DNA of 64,000 nucleotides. Origin: Vibrio zhanjiangensis. Lineage in GTDB: Bacteria > Pseudomonadota > Gammaproteobacteria > Enterobacterales > Vibrionaceae. Where the stretch lies: assembly GCF_030161235.1 (NCBI RefSeq), contig NZ_BSPW01000027.1:1-64000 (forward strand). The letters run 5' to 3'. Position numbers and translations under genes: made by a program. Below are positions 1-10,140 of the stretch, piece by piece. Under the pieces are notes generated by a model. That model was given only the letters and a program-made list of their open reading frames with translations, was not told the origin of the DNA and did not search any database. Each line of letters begins with the position of its first letter. Position 1 is the stretch's first letter.

Positions 1-461
1 AATGGGAAGCTATCAGGCTTCCCATCTTGTGGTTTATAAGTGCTCTATCTGGAAAATAGTGGCCACTATTCAGCTACTGAAGGTTAAGCAAATAAAGCTC
101 TAACATTCTCAACTGTATTACCATCACCAGAATTGAGAACTTCCATCGCCTGTTGCAGTTTAGGTAATATGTGATTTGCTACAGAATCACTCGCAACATC
201 AGTCGCATCCTCAAGAAACTCCCTTGTATTCAGATCGCCAAATTGGCTTGCAGGCCTACTTAATACATTGGTAATAAAACGCCTTAATTGTCCGTGATTT
301 GGGTCATTTTGATTTGAAAAGCGATCTTCACTCAATGCTTTATACATTTGTTGATCAAATTTATCATTCAACATTCTTAACTTGTCTTCTGGAGACAAGT
401 ATCTAGGAGCCGGACTACCTTGGAGGAATGAACCTAGGCTCGGTGGCTGAGTTGGCTCTTC
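1..461. repeat. Long direct repeat, copy A (3' end of giant effector 1)
   Basis: This segment is nearly identical to 10296-10750. It covers the last roughly 125 codons of the giant effector gene, its stop codon, an intergenic tail and a hairpin. By eye only scattered substitutions and small codon-level indels separate the copies. The window begins exactly within the repeat, so the repeat may extend outside. It is the downstream half of a duplicated effector unit. Confidence 0.9.
2..25 (-). terminator. Hairpin downstream of giant effector 1
   Basis: A perfect 9-bp stem (ATGGGAAGC with GCTTCCCAT) closes a 6-nt loop, about 60 bases after the effector stop codon in the direction of transcription. 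It is probably a transcription terminator; the following sequence lies outside the window, so the U-tract cannot be judged. The same hairpin occurs at 10297-10320. Confidence 0.6.
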
Positions 462-3400
462 TCTCTGTGATTCCGGATTGTTGGTGTCTTGCGTATCGTC
501 TTCCAATACTTTTGTTTCAAGCTCTTCAATGCTTATTTCATATCTATCTTCTGCTTGGTCATCAGACGCCACTCTAACAATTCTAACGAAACTTCCACCA
601 AAATAGCCTGACACTTCATCATATTGACTTAGGTCACCACCATTCATCTGTCTTACTATAGCGCTTATACTCGGGCTCGAACTTTCAGGACCTAGTAAAA
701 CATCTGTTGATGGTACACCATTACCTTTCGCGCTATTTTCCCATACCGTGTAAGCGGCTTCTCTAATTGAATTTCTGTCCGTTCCTGAAGCCAAATAGAG
801 TTTTTTACTCGGCTCTCCACCTTGGGCTTGAATAAGAACGAGGCCGTTTTCGCGTGTTACCTTAGATTTCACTTTTTTATGGTTTGCCTTCAATGCATCA
901 CGATCAATCGGCGGTATTTCTGAAGATAGATCCTGTGGGCCATGTCTCCCCAACATTGGGTTGGGCTCATAATATCGACCACGCATCATGTCACTTCTTC
1001 TAAAATCGACTAAGCTACCAGTCGGAGTTTCAAAACCAGCAGATGCGTGTGTAGAGACGTCTACTTTTAGTTGACCATTCTCAATTCTACCCATAGTTGT
1101 CCGAATTCGTCTGTTAGTAATAAAACCGAGGAAACCGTAAACTAGTCCTGGCTGTCTTTCTGGTTGGAGATCCATTAATGCATTTTCTAATTTTCCTGTG
1201 AGTGATGCATCAAAATCTCCCATGTTCCTCCTATCGGTGATCTCTGAGTAGAGCTCGCCATGATCGGCATTTGACGAAGACACTCTTATCTCTTCAGGGT
1301 TCCCTACACCACTGTTACATGCAGCCACTTTGACGGGGACATCCTCAGGTAATAACATACCGTCAATGTCATGAGCAACATCCCCAGCGCTCATTTTAGG
1401 AGCAGTATCAGAAGCAGCACTATAAATAAATCCTTCACCCGGCTGCCCATGACCACTCACATATAACATATCTGTTGAGTTGAGATCACTTAAATCGGTT
1501 TTTTCGAGACCATAAAGGTAATGAAACTTCGGCTCCAAAGACGATGCATCAGCTGGACCATATGTATCGATAAGAATTCGTCGAAACTCCTCTATTTGCT
1601 CTTGATTTTTAAATACAACTTCATATGGATCGGCACCTTTATCGCTTAAATCACGAAGCAGAGGAATAAGCCTTTTGTTCACTCGTTCATCATTCATGAA
1701 CGGGAAATAGATATACTGTTTGCCGCTAGGCTTCACATATGGCTTAAAACCGCCCGAAGTTTGGAGATCGGTAGACGACACTAACTGTCCATTAACTCTG
1801 TGAGTCGAAGTGCCTACCGCATCCAAACCTTCAGCGACTCTGCTATTGGGCGCATTCTTGTAATAAACACTCGTCATGTTATCAGCCTGTAAGCGGCTCC
1901 GGAGCTGTTGTTCATTGCCAACTAGGCTTCTTTCTGTCCAGCTGTCATATTCCCACCAATTACCTTGATTATCACGTATGTATGTTAACCAATGCCCCCC
2001 ATTCCTGTTCGTCGCCGCCATAAACCGACCACTTTCTATGGCTCTTGTGGGGTCTGTTGATTCGATAAAATTATATTCAGCAACAGCAATACTTTCCATG
2101 CCCGTTCCATTGTCTTTGACAAACTGTGGAATGTCACTGTCTGGTATTCCTATACTTCTGAACTGTTCATATACCTTTTCGCGAAAAACATCTAAATCAA
2201 GTTCCCTGCCTTCGTAATGGCTAAGAGCGTAATAGCCACAAAAACTCGATAATTCACCGTCATGCGGTTGATTCAGAAATAAGTCCTGTGGGGGCCCACT
2301 TGGATTAGACCCTTCTACGTGACCACTTCCAAAAGCAGAGTCGCGGGAGTTTATACCTTGTGGGTTATCTTTTTGTGTGTTCTTGTGTTCTTTTTGATAC
2401 CTACGCCACGCCTCTTCTTTCATCTTTTGAGCGCGTTTCGCTTGCTCAGTGTTTTTATTGACCAACTCCTCCGCTTTTTTGAGGTTCTGATCGAAGCCAG
2501 TAGATGTATACCAATGAGCATCTGAAAGTACCTGCGCCCCTTCTACATGTTGAAAGCCTGAAAACTGCCCACTGGATAAGAATGGAGCACTCGCAAAATT
2601 GTCAACCTCCGCTATTTTAGCCAATGTATTTCTTTTACTCGATAAGGCATCCTGATAGGTCGCAAACCAGTTGTTTCTAGTATCAAAAATAGGTCCACTT
2701 ATCCCGAGTCGTTGCCTAAATTGACCTGCTGTAGGGTCAAATGCCACATCAACCCCCTTATATTCGGCAAAGATCACCCAGTGATTCGTATACACATCCG
2801 CTTCATTCCCAAGAGCGTTATCCCAAAAAGCCATATTGACAACCCTGATGTTCTCAACATCTGGATTGTCACGCAGAAGAGTCCTTATTCTTTTCGCCGC
2901 ATTTTCACAGTTTTCTGTCGGGTCATTGATATAACGTTGTATCTCACTGTCTTCAGATACAATATCCTTGATTTCATCAATCTTTGACTGCTGCTGGGAT
3001 GGCGTGTCAACATGTCTAAATCTATCAAGAGCCTCATTAGGCTCAAACGTTGGTTTAGATGGCTCTGGGTCTCGCCTTCCTAGACCTAATCTTTTCAGAA
3101 TTCCATCAGATTCATCCAACCGCTGAGAGGGGGATACCTCCCCTGCATTACGTGGTGCACCACGCCCTCCAGTCAGACCAAAGTCATTACCATCCATCCG
3201 ATTTAATCGCCTCAATTCTACCGCACTGCCTGCGGCACCGAACATATCTAAAGGAGCGAGCGCGAGCGGAAGAAGGCCAAAATTTCTTTCCTCAGCCGTA
3301 TCACCTTGAGTAATAACGTATAAACCCTCAGCAACACCGTGTACCCCACTGACTACATCAACCACAACGGCGGCACCCGCAACGTAAACACCCCCGATCC

Positions 3401-6400
3401 CAGCTGCAGCGCCCCCCGTCAACGCTATTGAAGCTGCACCCAGTATATAACCAGATATCTCGAAAAACTTATCCGTCGCCCACTCGGCATCCGAAGTGAT
3501 TAGCGTATCAGCATCACTCTTTAGCCTATCCAGCATTCTACCAGCCATGGTTTCAAAGGCATCAGTTTGATCTAATTTAACATGTGATTGACCAATGATG
3601 TTTTGAGGATGGGAAACATTGGCTCTTTTATTTTCTGAGAGTACGACCACCCCTTCATATTGACGTGCTTCACGTGCGGGGAAGTCAGTACCATAATATT
3701 TATTAGTCCATGAAGCCAGAATTTCTAAAGAGCGAGCTGGGGTTTCACTAGAGAGCAACCCTGGTTGCTTATTGCGTTCGCTCATATGCGATAAGATGTA
3801 ATCTTTATTCGCAGGGTTAGCAAAAAATAGATTAAACTCTTTTTCACTATTGAACTTATGCACGCCCCCATTGGATTGCAAACTCACAAGAATGATCGCG
3901 TTTCCTTGCCGAGTCAACAACATACCTTCTAAAGGATAATGATTTCTACCATTGCTCAATGATGGAACGTATGCATTATCTGGAATATTACGTAGTGCGT
4001 CGGCCTCCTGAGAGCTCAGTACACCATCCGATTCTGCTTTTTCAATTTGGCTCTTATACTGATTTTCAAGGTATTGCGTAAATACCCCTAGGTGGTTATT
4101 TTTAAAATCATCAATTTCATCTGTGATCATAGGTTGGAGATCTGCATCATTCAGAGTCTTATAAAGCCTATTGAAGCTATCTGTTTGGTAGTGATTAGGA
4201 AGTTCATAGCTTGGCTCGGTATTGACAGTCACCGTATCACCTAAGCCTTTATCATAGTTATTTTTTAACCCGGTCACTAGGTCTACTTCGCTATAAAGTC
4301 TGCTTTGAGAATAACCTTTCGCATCTTCAGCGAGAGTATCGAAGAGATTATTTGCGTTCATTTTATGCTTGAATGCATCTTTTAAAATATATTGATTAGC
4401 ATTGTTTCCTGATGCAGAAAGCTCTTCCAATATCGTCACCATCCCTCTTTTAACACGCCCATCCATTTGATTGTATAGGCTTGCATGAGAGAGAATATAC
4501 TCACGATTATTTGCATCACCGAAGAACTGGTTCAGCTCTTGCCTAGAAGAAAAGTTGTGTACTTCTCCATCAGGCATTAAGCTGATCATGGTATAGTGGT
4601 CACCATCAACGATTACTATCATGTTCTCTAATGGATAGTCACCGATAAAAGGCTTGATTATATAAGGAGTATTGATTGGTTCTTCTATGTATAGATTAGG
4701 ATGTAGGACTCTATCTAATAAGCTCTCTGTCGCCGCTCTCTCATTACTATCAGAAATGGCTCCAACTTTCTCAGTCGCACGCTGTCGTAATAGCTGAGCA
4801 TACTCCTCGGAGCTCCAATTTGCTGTTTCTAACTCATCTGCATTAACCGAATACAAATGTTCTTTACCCAAAGCAGACTCGAGATCCCTATAACCAATTG
4901 TATAATGCTCTTGGTGGCCGCCTGAATTATAAGTTATAGATTTACCAATCAGTTGTTCTAAGCCTTGATAGCCCGTTCCTCTATGTTCTCTGATATAGTC
5001 TGTGACTTGTCTTGGAGTACGCTCCATATGACGGATTGCAAATTTGACCTTTCTAGGCTCATCGACTCCATTTTTTTTCCAATACCTTTGTGCAGCACTG
5101 TCTGGAGAGACTCTATCCATAAAGTAAGTCATGCGGTTTTGATTCATGACCTCTTTTTCATATTGAATCAGGCCACCGTGCTCCTTAATATCAAGAATTT
5201 GCTGCTCTGCGGTATAGATCTCTCCATTGGGCTGAACAATATCCGTTCTCGATGCATAAAACTGCGCTTCAACTTGTTCGGTGTTTTCATGCAGTTCACA
5301 TCGGCCTTGCCGATATTGAAGGATGGTATCAGCTAGAGTTTCTTGTTCACCATATCCGTATTTTTCTAGATATATCCTTTCACTAGGTAGCAGCGGCCAG
5401 CGATAACCTTCAAAAGAAGGATCATTAGAAATAGTGCTGCTTATATCCATCACCAATCGCTGTGTCTCTTCAGGCGTTGGGTCAAAAAAGAGATCACGCA
5501 CTTCAGGCACGTATGAAGAAAATGCTTGGTTGAAAAGTATACGTTCTGCTTGCCCTAATAACTGCCTCTGCTCTTCTAGAGCTTGCCTATCTTCTGGTGA
5601 AAGCGCCTCCCCTGAAGATAGAATTTGGTTCACAGAGTCCAATTTGGATAAAATCAAGGCATAGACTTTAACAAATTCACCTGAGGCATAAGCTTGCTGC
5701 AACTCAGCCACCATTGTCTTCTTGAAATCACTCACATTCTGTATCGAGTTTTCAGGGGCGTAGGTCTGTTCTAATTGAGCACCACGACCATTCTTAATAT
5801 CATCTTCTACTTGTTTTAAATACTGTTCGGCGATAAGAACGTCATCTGACACACGCCGGATTATACCCTGACGTCCTATCATTCCAGGTTGTTCAGCCTT
5901 AACTTCTGCTACCCAGAGTTTTGCATAGGTCAACCTTTCCATATTAGGCAGGGCACTTCTAAATTGTCTTTCTTGAGTACGAAGTCGAGATAATTGACCA
6001 TTAGCGACAGATAGCTTATGGCGACTAGCGTTCATTTTTGATAATCTCTCAGTGTTCACTTCGCGAGTAGGTATTAGTGACCCCTGCATTAGCGGCTTGG
6101 TAATATACTTCGGCATTGCCTTTGCTTTGTTAAATTCTCTTTCGGCCGCTTCGATTTGTTTTGTAAGTTGCTTACTCATTTTGAAGAAATTCTTATAGAA
6201 TTGAACTTCTGTTTCCATGCTCGGGTTGTCTTGATATTGATAATGCAACTCCCCATCATCAATACCAACTCCTTCGCTATACTCAGTTCTAGGGTCCAAT
6301 CCTAATTCTTTCCGAAGTTGATTAACCGTGAAGATAGGGGCGCCTTCTTTAAGGTGGGATTGTTTCACCTCTGTCTTGCTAAAATCGTGTGTTTGACCGT

Positions 6401-9400
6401 CTTGAACATAAGGGATGCCTACCGCCATATGCTCTAATCGTTCCAGGTCTTCTTCTGTAAACCTTGAGCCGCCTTTGATTAGATTGTCTTTATCTAGGAT
6501 GTGTATCAACTCATGGGCAAGCTTCAGTAGTGGCTGCTGTGTAGCAGCACTGTCAGAGTCAAAAGACGAGACACTTAAAGGGTCAAACGAGATTACATTT
6601 TTTTCCAAATCCGTGGTAGCAGGATAAATGGTCATACCGTGATATGACTCAGGCTCTGGAAAACGAATCGAGAAGTCCTTTCCTTGCAATGCCTCGAGCA
6701 ATCTCTTTCCTTCTTTAGTCTCAGAAAGTTGCTTAAACACTGCAGATACATGATCAAAGTATTCTTGAGTACCCTTTATCTCAATGGTGTGATGTTCTGA
6801 AACCTTGTATTGCCAATCTCTTACTGGACCGGGAAATGGTTCCGATTGAGTTGCTTCGGCTGATGATGGCAACACATGTTCTGGCACATCAGTCCTTTCT
6901 GCTTCAGATTCAACTGACTCCATAGAGTCTGTTTTGCCTTCAAGGTCTACCTCTTCTTCCTTGGTAAACAAAGGGTCCCAACTATCAATCAACCCCTTAC
7001 TTTTAAGATCTTGCATATCCTTATCAAAACTATCTGACAACTTTTGTCTACATTGCTCTTGAAGTTCAGCTAGGTCAGTCTTAAATGCAAGATCTTGAGC
7101 TTCAATCATCTCGCTAATGACAGCTTCGGGCAGTTTGTCCTTCATTTCATCCCTAAACTGCTGCTTCATCTGCTCAAATTGCGTTTTTATGCCATTGGTA
7201 TAGTCTTGGTATGCTTGGAGAAGCTTTTGCCTTTGCTCGGGGATATGCTTGTTGGTCAAATCCTGCTTTAATTTGGCTTCCATCACTTTGTTTGTTACGG
7301 CCCTTGCCGCTATTGAAACCGGCATAACCGCGCCGGTAATTCCACCTTCTACAGCTAGAGTCTTCAACCAAGAATCTGTCTTAATTTTATCTTTAGGATC
7401 CACCATTGCGTTATGTGCGTAAGCACTCAGCACCAAGGCACCGCCAGCGACTGTTTTTATCGGACGGGGTACAAAAGACATAGCGGCTTTAAACCCAAGT
7501 TGCTTCAACCTATTATTAACCACGTCCTGCACAACCTTGTATGGGTAGTCTTCCCCAGGCATGACACCCGTTTTTATCTGATGGACCTTATACGGAATTT
7601 TAAATGACGCTATCGTTGTTTTAACCCCCGCTTTGACTGTTCCTTTTACTAGGGTGACAGTAGCGCCAGCCGCGAGGTCAACACCGCCCTCAATGACCGC
7701 GTAGATCACACCTCGAGTCGCTTGTTTCTGCCCCCACTTTACCGCAAATTCAGCAAACGATTTTTCGTCTGCAAGGTGTTGCTCTGGTGTTTTGGGCAAA
7801 ATGATTTTATCTTTACGCGCGTAGTGCCATTCTTGACACATTCGGGTCGCAAATAGAATCCCTTCCGGATCATCGTCTGACTTAACGGCATCAAGCAAGT
7901 CCTCTGCTTGTAATGTCTGACGTAGTGATTCAGCCGTCGGAATGTCCGTTTCAGGCATCATCTCATTAGCCTTCATACCCCAGTCTTTGGCAACTTTAGC
8001 ATGGCGAGAAAAAGGGTCGAGACGCTTACTTGTTAAAGAAGTAATTTTAAGATCGAGATTGTCCAAGTCACTTTGGCCTGAGAGACTTGCAATACGGGTT
8101 TGGTGGATGATGTCACCTAGCTCATTTTCCGTAAATGATGTTTTGCCACTCAGTTTGTTAGAAATACCTTCTAACTCTTTCTTTACAGGATCATAGAATT
8201 TGGAGTCAATGATCTTCTTAAGTTCTGTCTTCAGTGTTGCTTGTCCCCACTCTGATAAGCTATCTGAGTGCGAGCTAACAAGCTCCTGCAACGCACTAGG
8301 CAAGTTGGCAATCTGTTCTTCAATATCCTTGGATATTTCTAATGCATTATCACAAGCTTGGTGGAATTCTTTGATTTGACCCGCTTTATCTTTTTTACTA
8401 TCAGAACTTGTTTGCTCTTTCCCACTGGCTTTTCCAGTAGAAAAATCATCAATCACGGCCTGTGCGAAATCTTGCATCGCTTCAGCGGCAAAATCCGCTT
8501 CTAAAGGCTTATCTTTTTTCAAGTTTGTTGCTGCTGCTTGTAAGGGGTTTAAATCATATTGCATACGCAAAGCTGGCTGCTGCATTAGCCAATACATGCT
8601 GCGTACAATAGACTTTACTTTCGGCTCCTCAGTTTTCAACCCAGCAGGCGCTCTGATCCTATCAAATCCAACTTTTCTCGCTTTTTTATGACCAACATCT
8701 CTCCAGTGATTAAGCGTATACGATGTAAGTTCAGCTTGCTTTGGAAGCTCTTGTAATACGCCGAGAGTGCTCGAAGGTAAGCCTTTAACTTTTTCGGCAA
8801 CCGTGCCCGTGAGTGATTTGAATGCTTCGCGTGTTTTGCCACTTGAATCTACAAAAAAACGACTCACTGTTTCTTTAAGGGGCGGCTTTTGAGTGACGTA
8901 AGATGGTTTGTACTCCCATGCGTCTTTGGGCTTGTTAAAAACGCCCGCTTTTCCACGGAACTCATTGGCACTTTTATGAACCAAACTTTGGATATCGCCA
9001 ATGATGTCTCTTGGCATCGAAAAATAGTCGGTGCCCAATACATCCTTATCGTATCTATCTAACTTCACGTATAAATTGCATAGCTGATTGTTGTTGGCCG
9101 TCAGAGTCTTCATAACCTCAGTACGCTGTTTAACCAAATGTTGGGCCATCAATTTTTGCCCTGAAGAGCTGCAGAGTTTATCCATTGCCAATTTGGGTTC
9201 AAACTTACCCTTGTGGTTTTTGAAAAAGTCGTCGCTGTGCAGGAATTCATCGGTCGTTTTCACTTCCCACTGAGATAAAGAACCTATACTCGCATTCATC
9301 TGGCCCAGCTTTAACGCTTCATCTACGGCTTGAATGCTTGTTTTTACGTGGCGTGCAAACTGATAAGCTAACCCTCTATCATCCGAATTAACGCTCGCTT

Positions 9401-9848
9401 TGTCTTTAATTTTATCTAAAAACCGCTCAATTCCTTTTAATGTCTCTTCACTTGGTCCCAGATTAGAGGCCTGCGAATCTCGATTCGATCTTATCTCGGC
9501 AATCCTTTCACGCAGTGATGGTACTAACCCTTTGTCAATCTCAATGATAAGCTCGTTGTAGCCTTTTTCGATAAACTCTATTGCTTCTTGTTGCTTGTCC
9601 TTTAAAGCTTCAACAAGCGACTGTTTTGGCAAATCCACTGCTCTTTCTTCAGCCGCGACAGTTTTACCGACTGCTGGGCCATCAGGAGTGGTAGCTATTG
9701 CCTCTGCATTAGTTGATTTCAGTGTTGCGTTCCTGTCATTAGACGCCCGAGTCAATGAACCTGCACCAAAAGTTTGCTCGGGAGCATGTTGAGTGCCACC
9801 GCTTTTCGTCACTGATGGAAATTGAGGATTCTTATCTACTCTAGACAT
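84..9848 (-). CDS. Giant multidomain predicted T3SS effector (3254 aa)
   Basis: This is a predicted secreted effector of a size comparable to LifA/Efa1. It starts with ATG preceded by AAGG about ten bases upstream. Residues about 30-67 match the second effector (shared SLTRASNDRNAT). An HELIH zinc motif at 1112-1116 in an NleD/M91-like context suggests a metalloprotease. A repeated unit lies near 1738-1800 and 1971-2033. A hydrophobic stretch lies near 2110-2190. Cys2314/His2356/Asp2371 resembles the Pasteurella toxin C3 triad in spacing. A second papain-like set is Cys2537/His2619/Asp2635. His2800 (SGHG) and Cys2844 (ACNSG) resemble clan CD/C80 cysteine proteases. Residues 3130-3254 are almost identical to the end of the second effector. 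Secretion by the adjacent T3SS is inferred from position and shared promoter motifs; a polymorphic toxin exported another way is the alternative. Confidence 0.8.
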   Translation of the reverse strand: MSRVDKNPQFPSVTKSGGTQHAPEQTFGAGSLTRASNDRNATLKSTNAEAIATTPDGPAVGKTVAAEERAVDLPKQSLVEALKDKQQEAIEFIEKGYNELIIEIDKGLVPSLRERIAEIRSNRDSQASNLGPSEETLKGIERFLDKIKDKASVNSDDRGLAYQFARHVKTSIQAVDEALKLGQMNASIGSLSQWEVKTTDEFLHSDDFFKNHKGKFEPKLAMDKLCSSSGQKLMAQHLVKQRTEVMKTLTANNNQLCNLYVKLDRYDKDVLGTDYFSMPRDIIGDIQSLVHKSANEFRGKAGVFNKPKDAWEYKPSYVTQKPPLKETVSRFFVDSSGKTREAFKSLTGTVAEKVKGLPSSTLGVLQELPKQAELTSYTLNHWRDVGHKKARKVGFDRIRAPAGLKTEEPKVKSIVRSMYWLMQQPALRMQYDLNPLQAAATNLKKDKPLEADFAAEAMQDFAQAVIDDFSTGKASGKEQTSSDSKKDKAGQIKEFHQACDNALEISKDIEEQIANLPSALQELVSSHSDSLSEWGQATLKTELKKIIDSKFYDPVKKELEGISNKLSGKTSFTENELGDIIHQTRIASLSGQSDLDNLDLKITSLTSKRLDPFSRHAKVAKDWGMKANEMMPETDIPTAESLRQTLQAEDLLDAVKSDDDPEGILFATRMCQEWHYARKDKIILPKTPEQHLADEKSFAEFAVKWGQKQATRGVIYAVIEGGVDLAAGATVTLVKGTVKAGVKTTIASFKIPYKVHQIKTGVMPGEDYPYKVVQDVVNNRLKQLGFKAAMSFVPRPIKTVAGGALVLSAYAHNAMVDPKDKIKTDSWLKTLAVEGGITGAVMPVSIAARAVTNKVMEAKLKQDLTNKHIPEQRQKLLQAYQDYTNGIKTQFEQMKQQFRDEMKDKLPEAVISEMIEAQDLAFKTDLAELQEQCRQKLSDSFDKDMQDLKSKGLIDSWDPLFTKEEEVDLEGKTDSMESVESEAERTDVPEHVLPSSAEATQSEPFPGPVRDWQYKVSEHHTIEIKGTQEYFDHVSAVFKQLSETKEGKRLLEALQGKDFSIRFPEPESYHGMTIYPATTDLEKNVISFDPLSVSSFDSDSAATQQPLLKLAHELIHILDKDNLIKGGSRFTEEDLERLEHMAVGIPYVQDGQTHDFSKTEVKQSHLKEGAPIFTVNQLRKELGLDPRTEYSEGVGIDDGELHYQYQDNPSMETEVQFYKNFFKMSKQLTKQIEAAEREFNKAKAMPKYITKPLMQGSLIPTREVNTERLSKMNASRHKLSVANGQLSRLRTQERQFRSALPNMERLTYAKLWVAEVKAEQPGMIGRQGIIRRVSDDVLIAEQYLKQVEDDIKNGRGAQLEQTYAPENSIQNVSDFKKTMVAELQQAYASGEFVKVYALILSKLDSVNQILSSGEALSPEDRQALEEQRQLLGQAERILFNQAFSSYVPEVRDLFFDPTPEETQRLVMDISSTISNDPSFEGYRWPLLPSERIYLEKYGYGEQETLADTILQYRQGRCELHENTEQVEAQFYASRTDIVQPNGEIYTAEQQILDIKEHGGLIQYEKEVMNQNRMTYFMDRVSPDSAAQRYWKKNGVDEPRKVKFAIRHMERTPRQVTDYIREHRGTGYQGLEQLIGKSITYNSGGHQEHYTIGYRDLESALGKEHLYSVNADELETANWSSEEYAQLLRQRATEKVGAISDSNERAATESLLDRVLHPNLYIEEPINTPYIIKPFIGDYPLENMIVIVDGDHYTMISLMPDGEVHNFSSRQELNQFFGDANNREYILSHASLYNQMDGRVKRGMVTILEELSASGNNANQYILKDAFKHKMNANNLFDTLAEDAKGYSQSRLYSEVDLVTGLKNNYDKGLGDTVTVNTEPSYELPNHYQTDSFNRLYKTLNDADLQPMITDEIDDFKNNHLGVFTQYLENQYKSQIEKAESDGVLSSQEADALRNIPDNAYVPSLSNGRNHYPLEGMLLTRQGNAIILVSLQSNGGVHKFNSEKEFNLFFANPANKDYILSHMSERNKQPGLLSSETPARSLEILASWTNKYYGTDFPAREARQYEGVVVLSENKRANVSHPQNIIGQSHVKLDQTDAFETMAGRMLDRLKSDADTLITSDAEWATDKFFEISGYILGAASIALTGGAAAGIGGVYVAGAAVVVDVVSGVHGVAEGLYVITQGDTAEERNFGLLPLALAPLDMFGAAGSAVELRRLNRMDGNDFGLTGGRGAPRNAGEVSPSQRLDESDGILKRLGLGRRDPEPSKPTFEPNEALDRFRHVDTPSQQQSKIDEIKDIVSEDSEIQRYINDPTENCENAAKRIRTLLRDNPDVENIRVVNMAFWDNALGNEADVYTNHWVIFAEYKGVDVAFDPTAGQFRQRLGISGPIFDTRNNWFATYQDALSSKRNTLAKIAEVDNFASAPFLSSGQFSGFQHVEGAQVLSDAHWYTSTGFDQNLKKAEELVNKNTEQAKRAQKMKEEAWRRYQKEHKNTQKDNPQGINSRDSAFGSGHVEGSNPSGPPQDLFLNQPHDGELSSFCGYYALSHYEGRELDLDVFREKVYEQFRSIGIPDSDIPQFVKDNGTGMESIAVAEYNFIESTDPTRAIESGRFMAATNRNGGHWLTYIRDNQGNWWEYDSWTERSLVGNEQQLRSRLQADNMTSVYYKNAPNSRVAEGLDAVGTSTHRVNGQLVSSTDLQTSGGFKPYVKPSGKQYIYFPFMNDERVNKRLIPLLRDLSDKGADPYEVVFKNQEQIEEFRRILIDTYGPADASSLEPKFHYLYGLEKTDLSDLNSTDMLYVSGHGQPGEGFIYSAASDTAPKMSAGDVAHDIDGMLLPEDVPVKVAACNSGVGNPEEIRVSSSNADHGELYSEITDRRNMGDFDASLTGKLENALMDLQPERQPGLVYGFLGFITNRRIRTTMGRIENGQLKVDVSTHASAGFETPTGSLVDFRRSDMMRGRYYEPNPMLGRHGPQDLSSEIPPIDRDALKANHKKVKSKVTRENGLVLIQAQGGEPSKKLYLASGTDRNSIREAAYTVWENSAKGNGVPSTDVLLGPESSSPSISAIVRQMNGGDLSQYDEVSGYFGGSFVRIVRVASDDQAEDRYEISIEELETKVLEDDTQDTNNPESQREEPTQPPSLGSFLQGSPAPRYLSPEDKLRMLNDKFDQQMYKALSEDRFSNQNDPNHGQLRRFITNVLSRPASQFGDLNTREFLEDATDVASDSVANHILPKLQQAMEVLNSGDGNTVENVRALFA

Positions 9849-10140
9849 GGTTCGCTACCTTTTATCATTTAATGTGAGAGGTTTATCTATGCTATAGATA
9901 ACACCCGCAAACGTAAAAATGATGATAAAAACACCAAAAATAGTAATAAAAAAATCAAAAAAACCAACGAAAGAATTATCTGTAGGCGCCTATACGGCTG
10001 ATGGTAGCCAGAGCTTTAGGTCGGCTCCCCAAGTTTTTCTAAGTTGAGTGAGTGCGCTGGGTAACGCAAATGGCTTACCTCTTCGGTTGACGATATCAGC
10101 CATGGACTTAGCGTTATAGATAGCCATACCAACCAGTAAC
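9651..10140. repeat. Long direct repeat, copy A (5' end and upstream of effector 1)
   Basis: Nearly the same sequence occurs at 15647-16130. It spans the conserved codons of the effector N-terminus, the start and promoter region, and a truncated IS4-family transposase fragment. Codons 1-28 diverge more than the flanks. Together with the 3' repeat it shows the two effector genes arose by duplication of a unit followed by divergence or replacement of the middle. Confidence 0.85.
9883..9901. promoter_or_regulatory. Inverted repeat upstream of effector 1, candidate operator
   Basis: TTATCTAT and ATAGATAA form a perfect 8-bp inverted repeat with a 3-bp spacer, 34 bp upstream of the effector ATG. 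A close relative sits at 15878-15896 before effector 2, and TTATCTA/TAGATAA half-sites occur three times before sctN. The site is suited to a dimeric regulator; its regulator is unknown. Confidence 0.45.
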
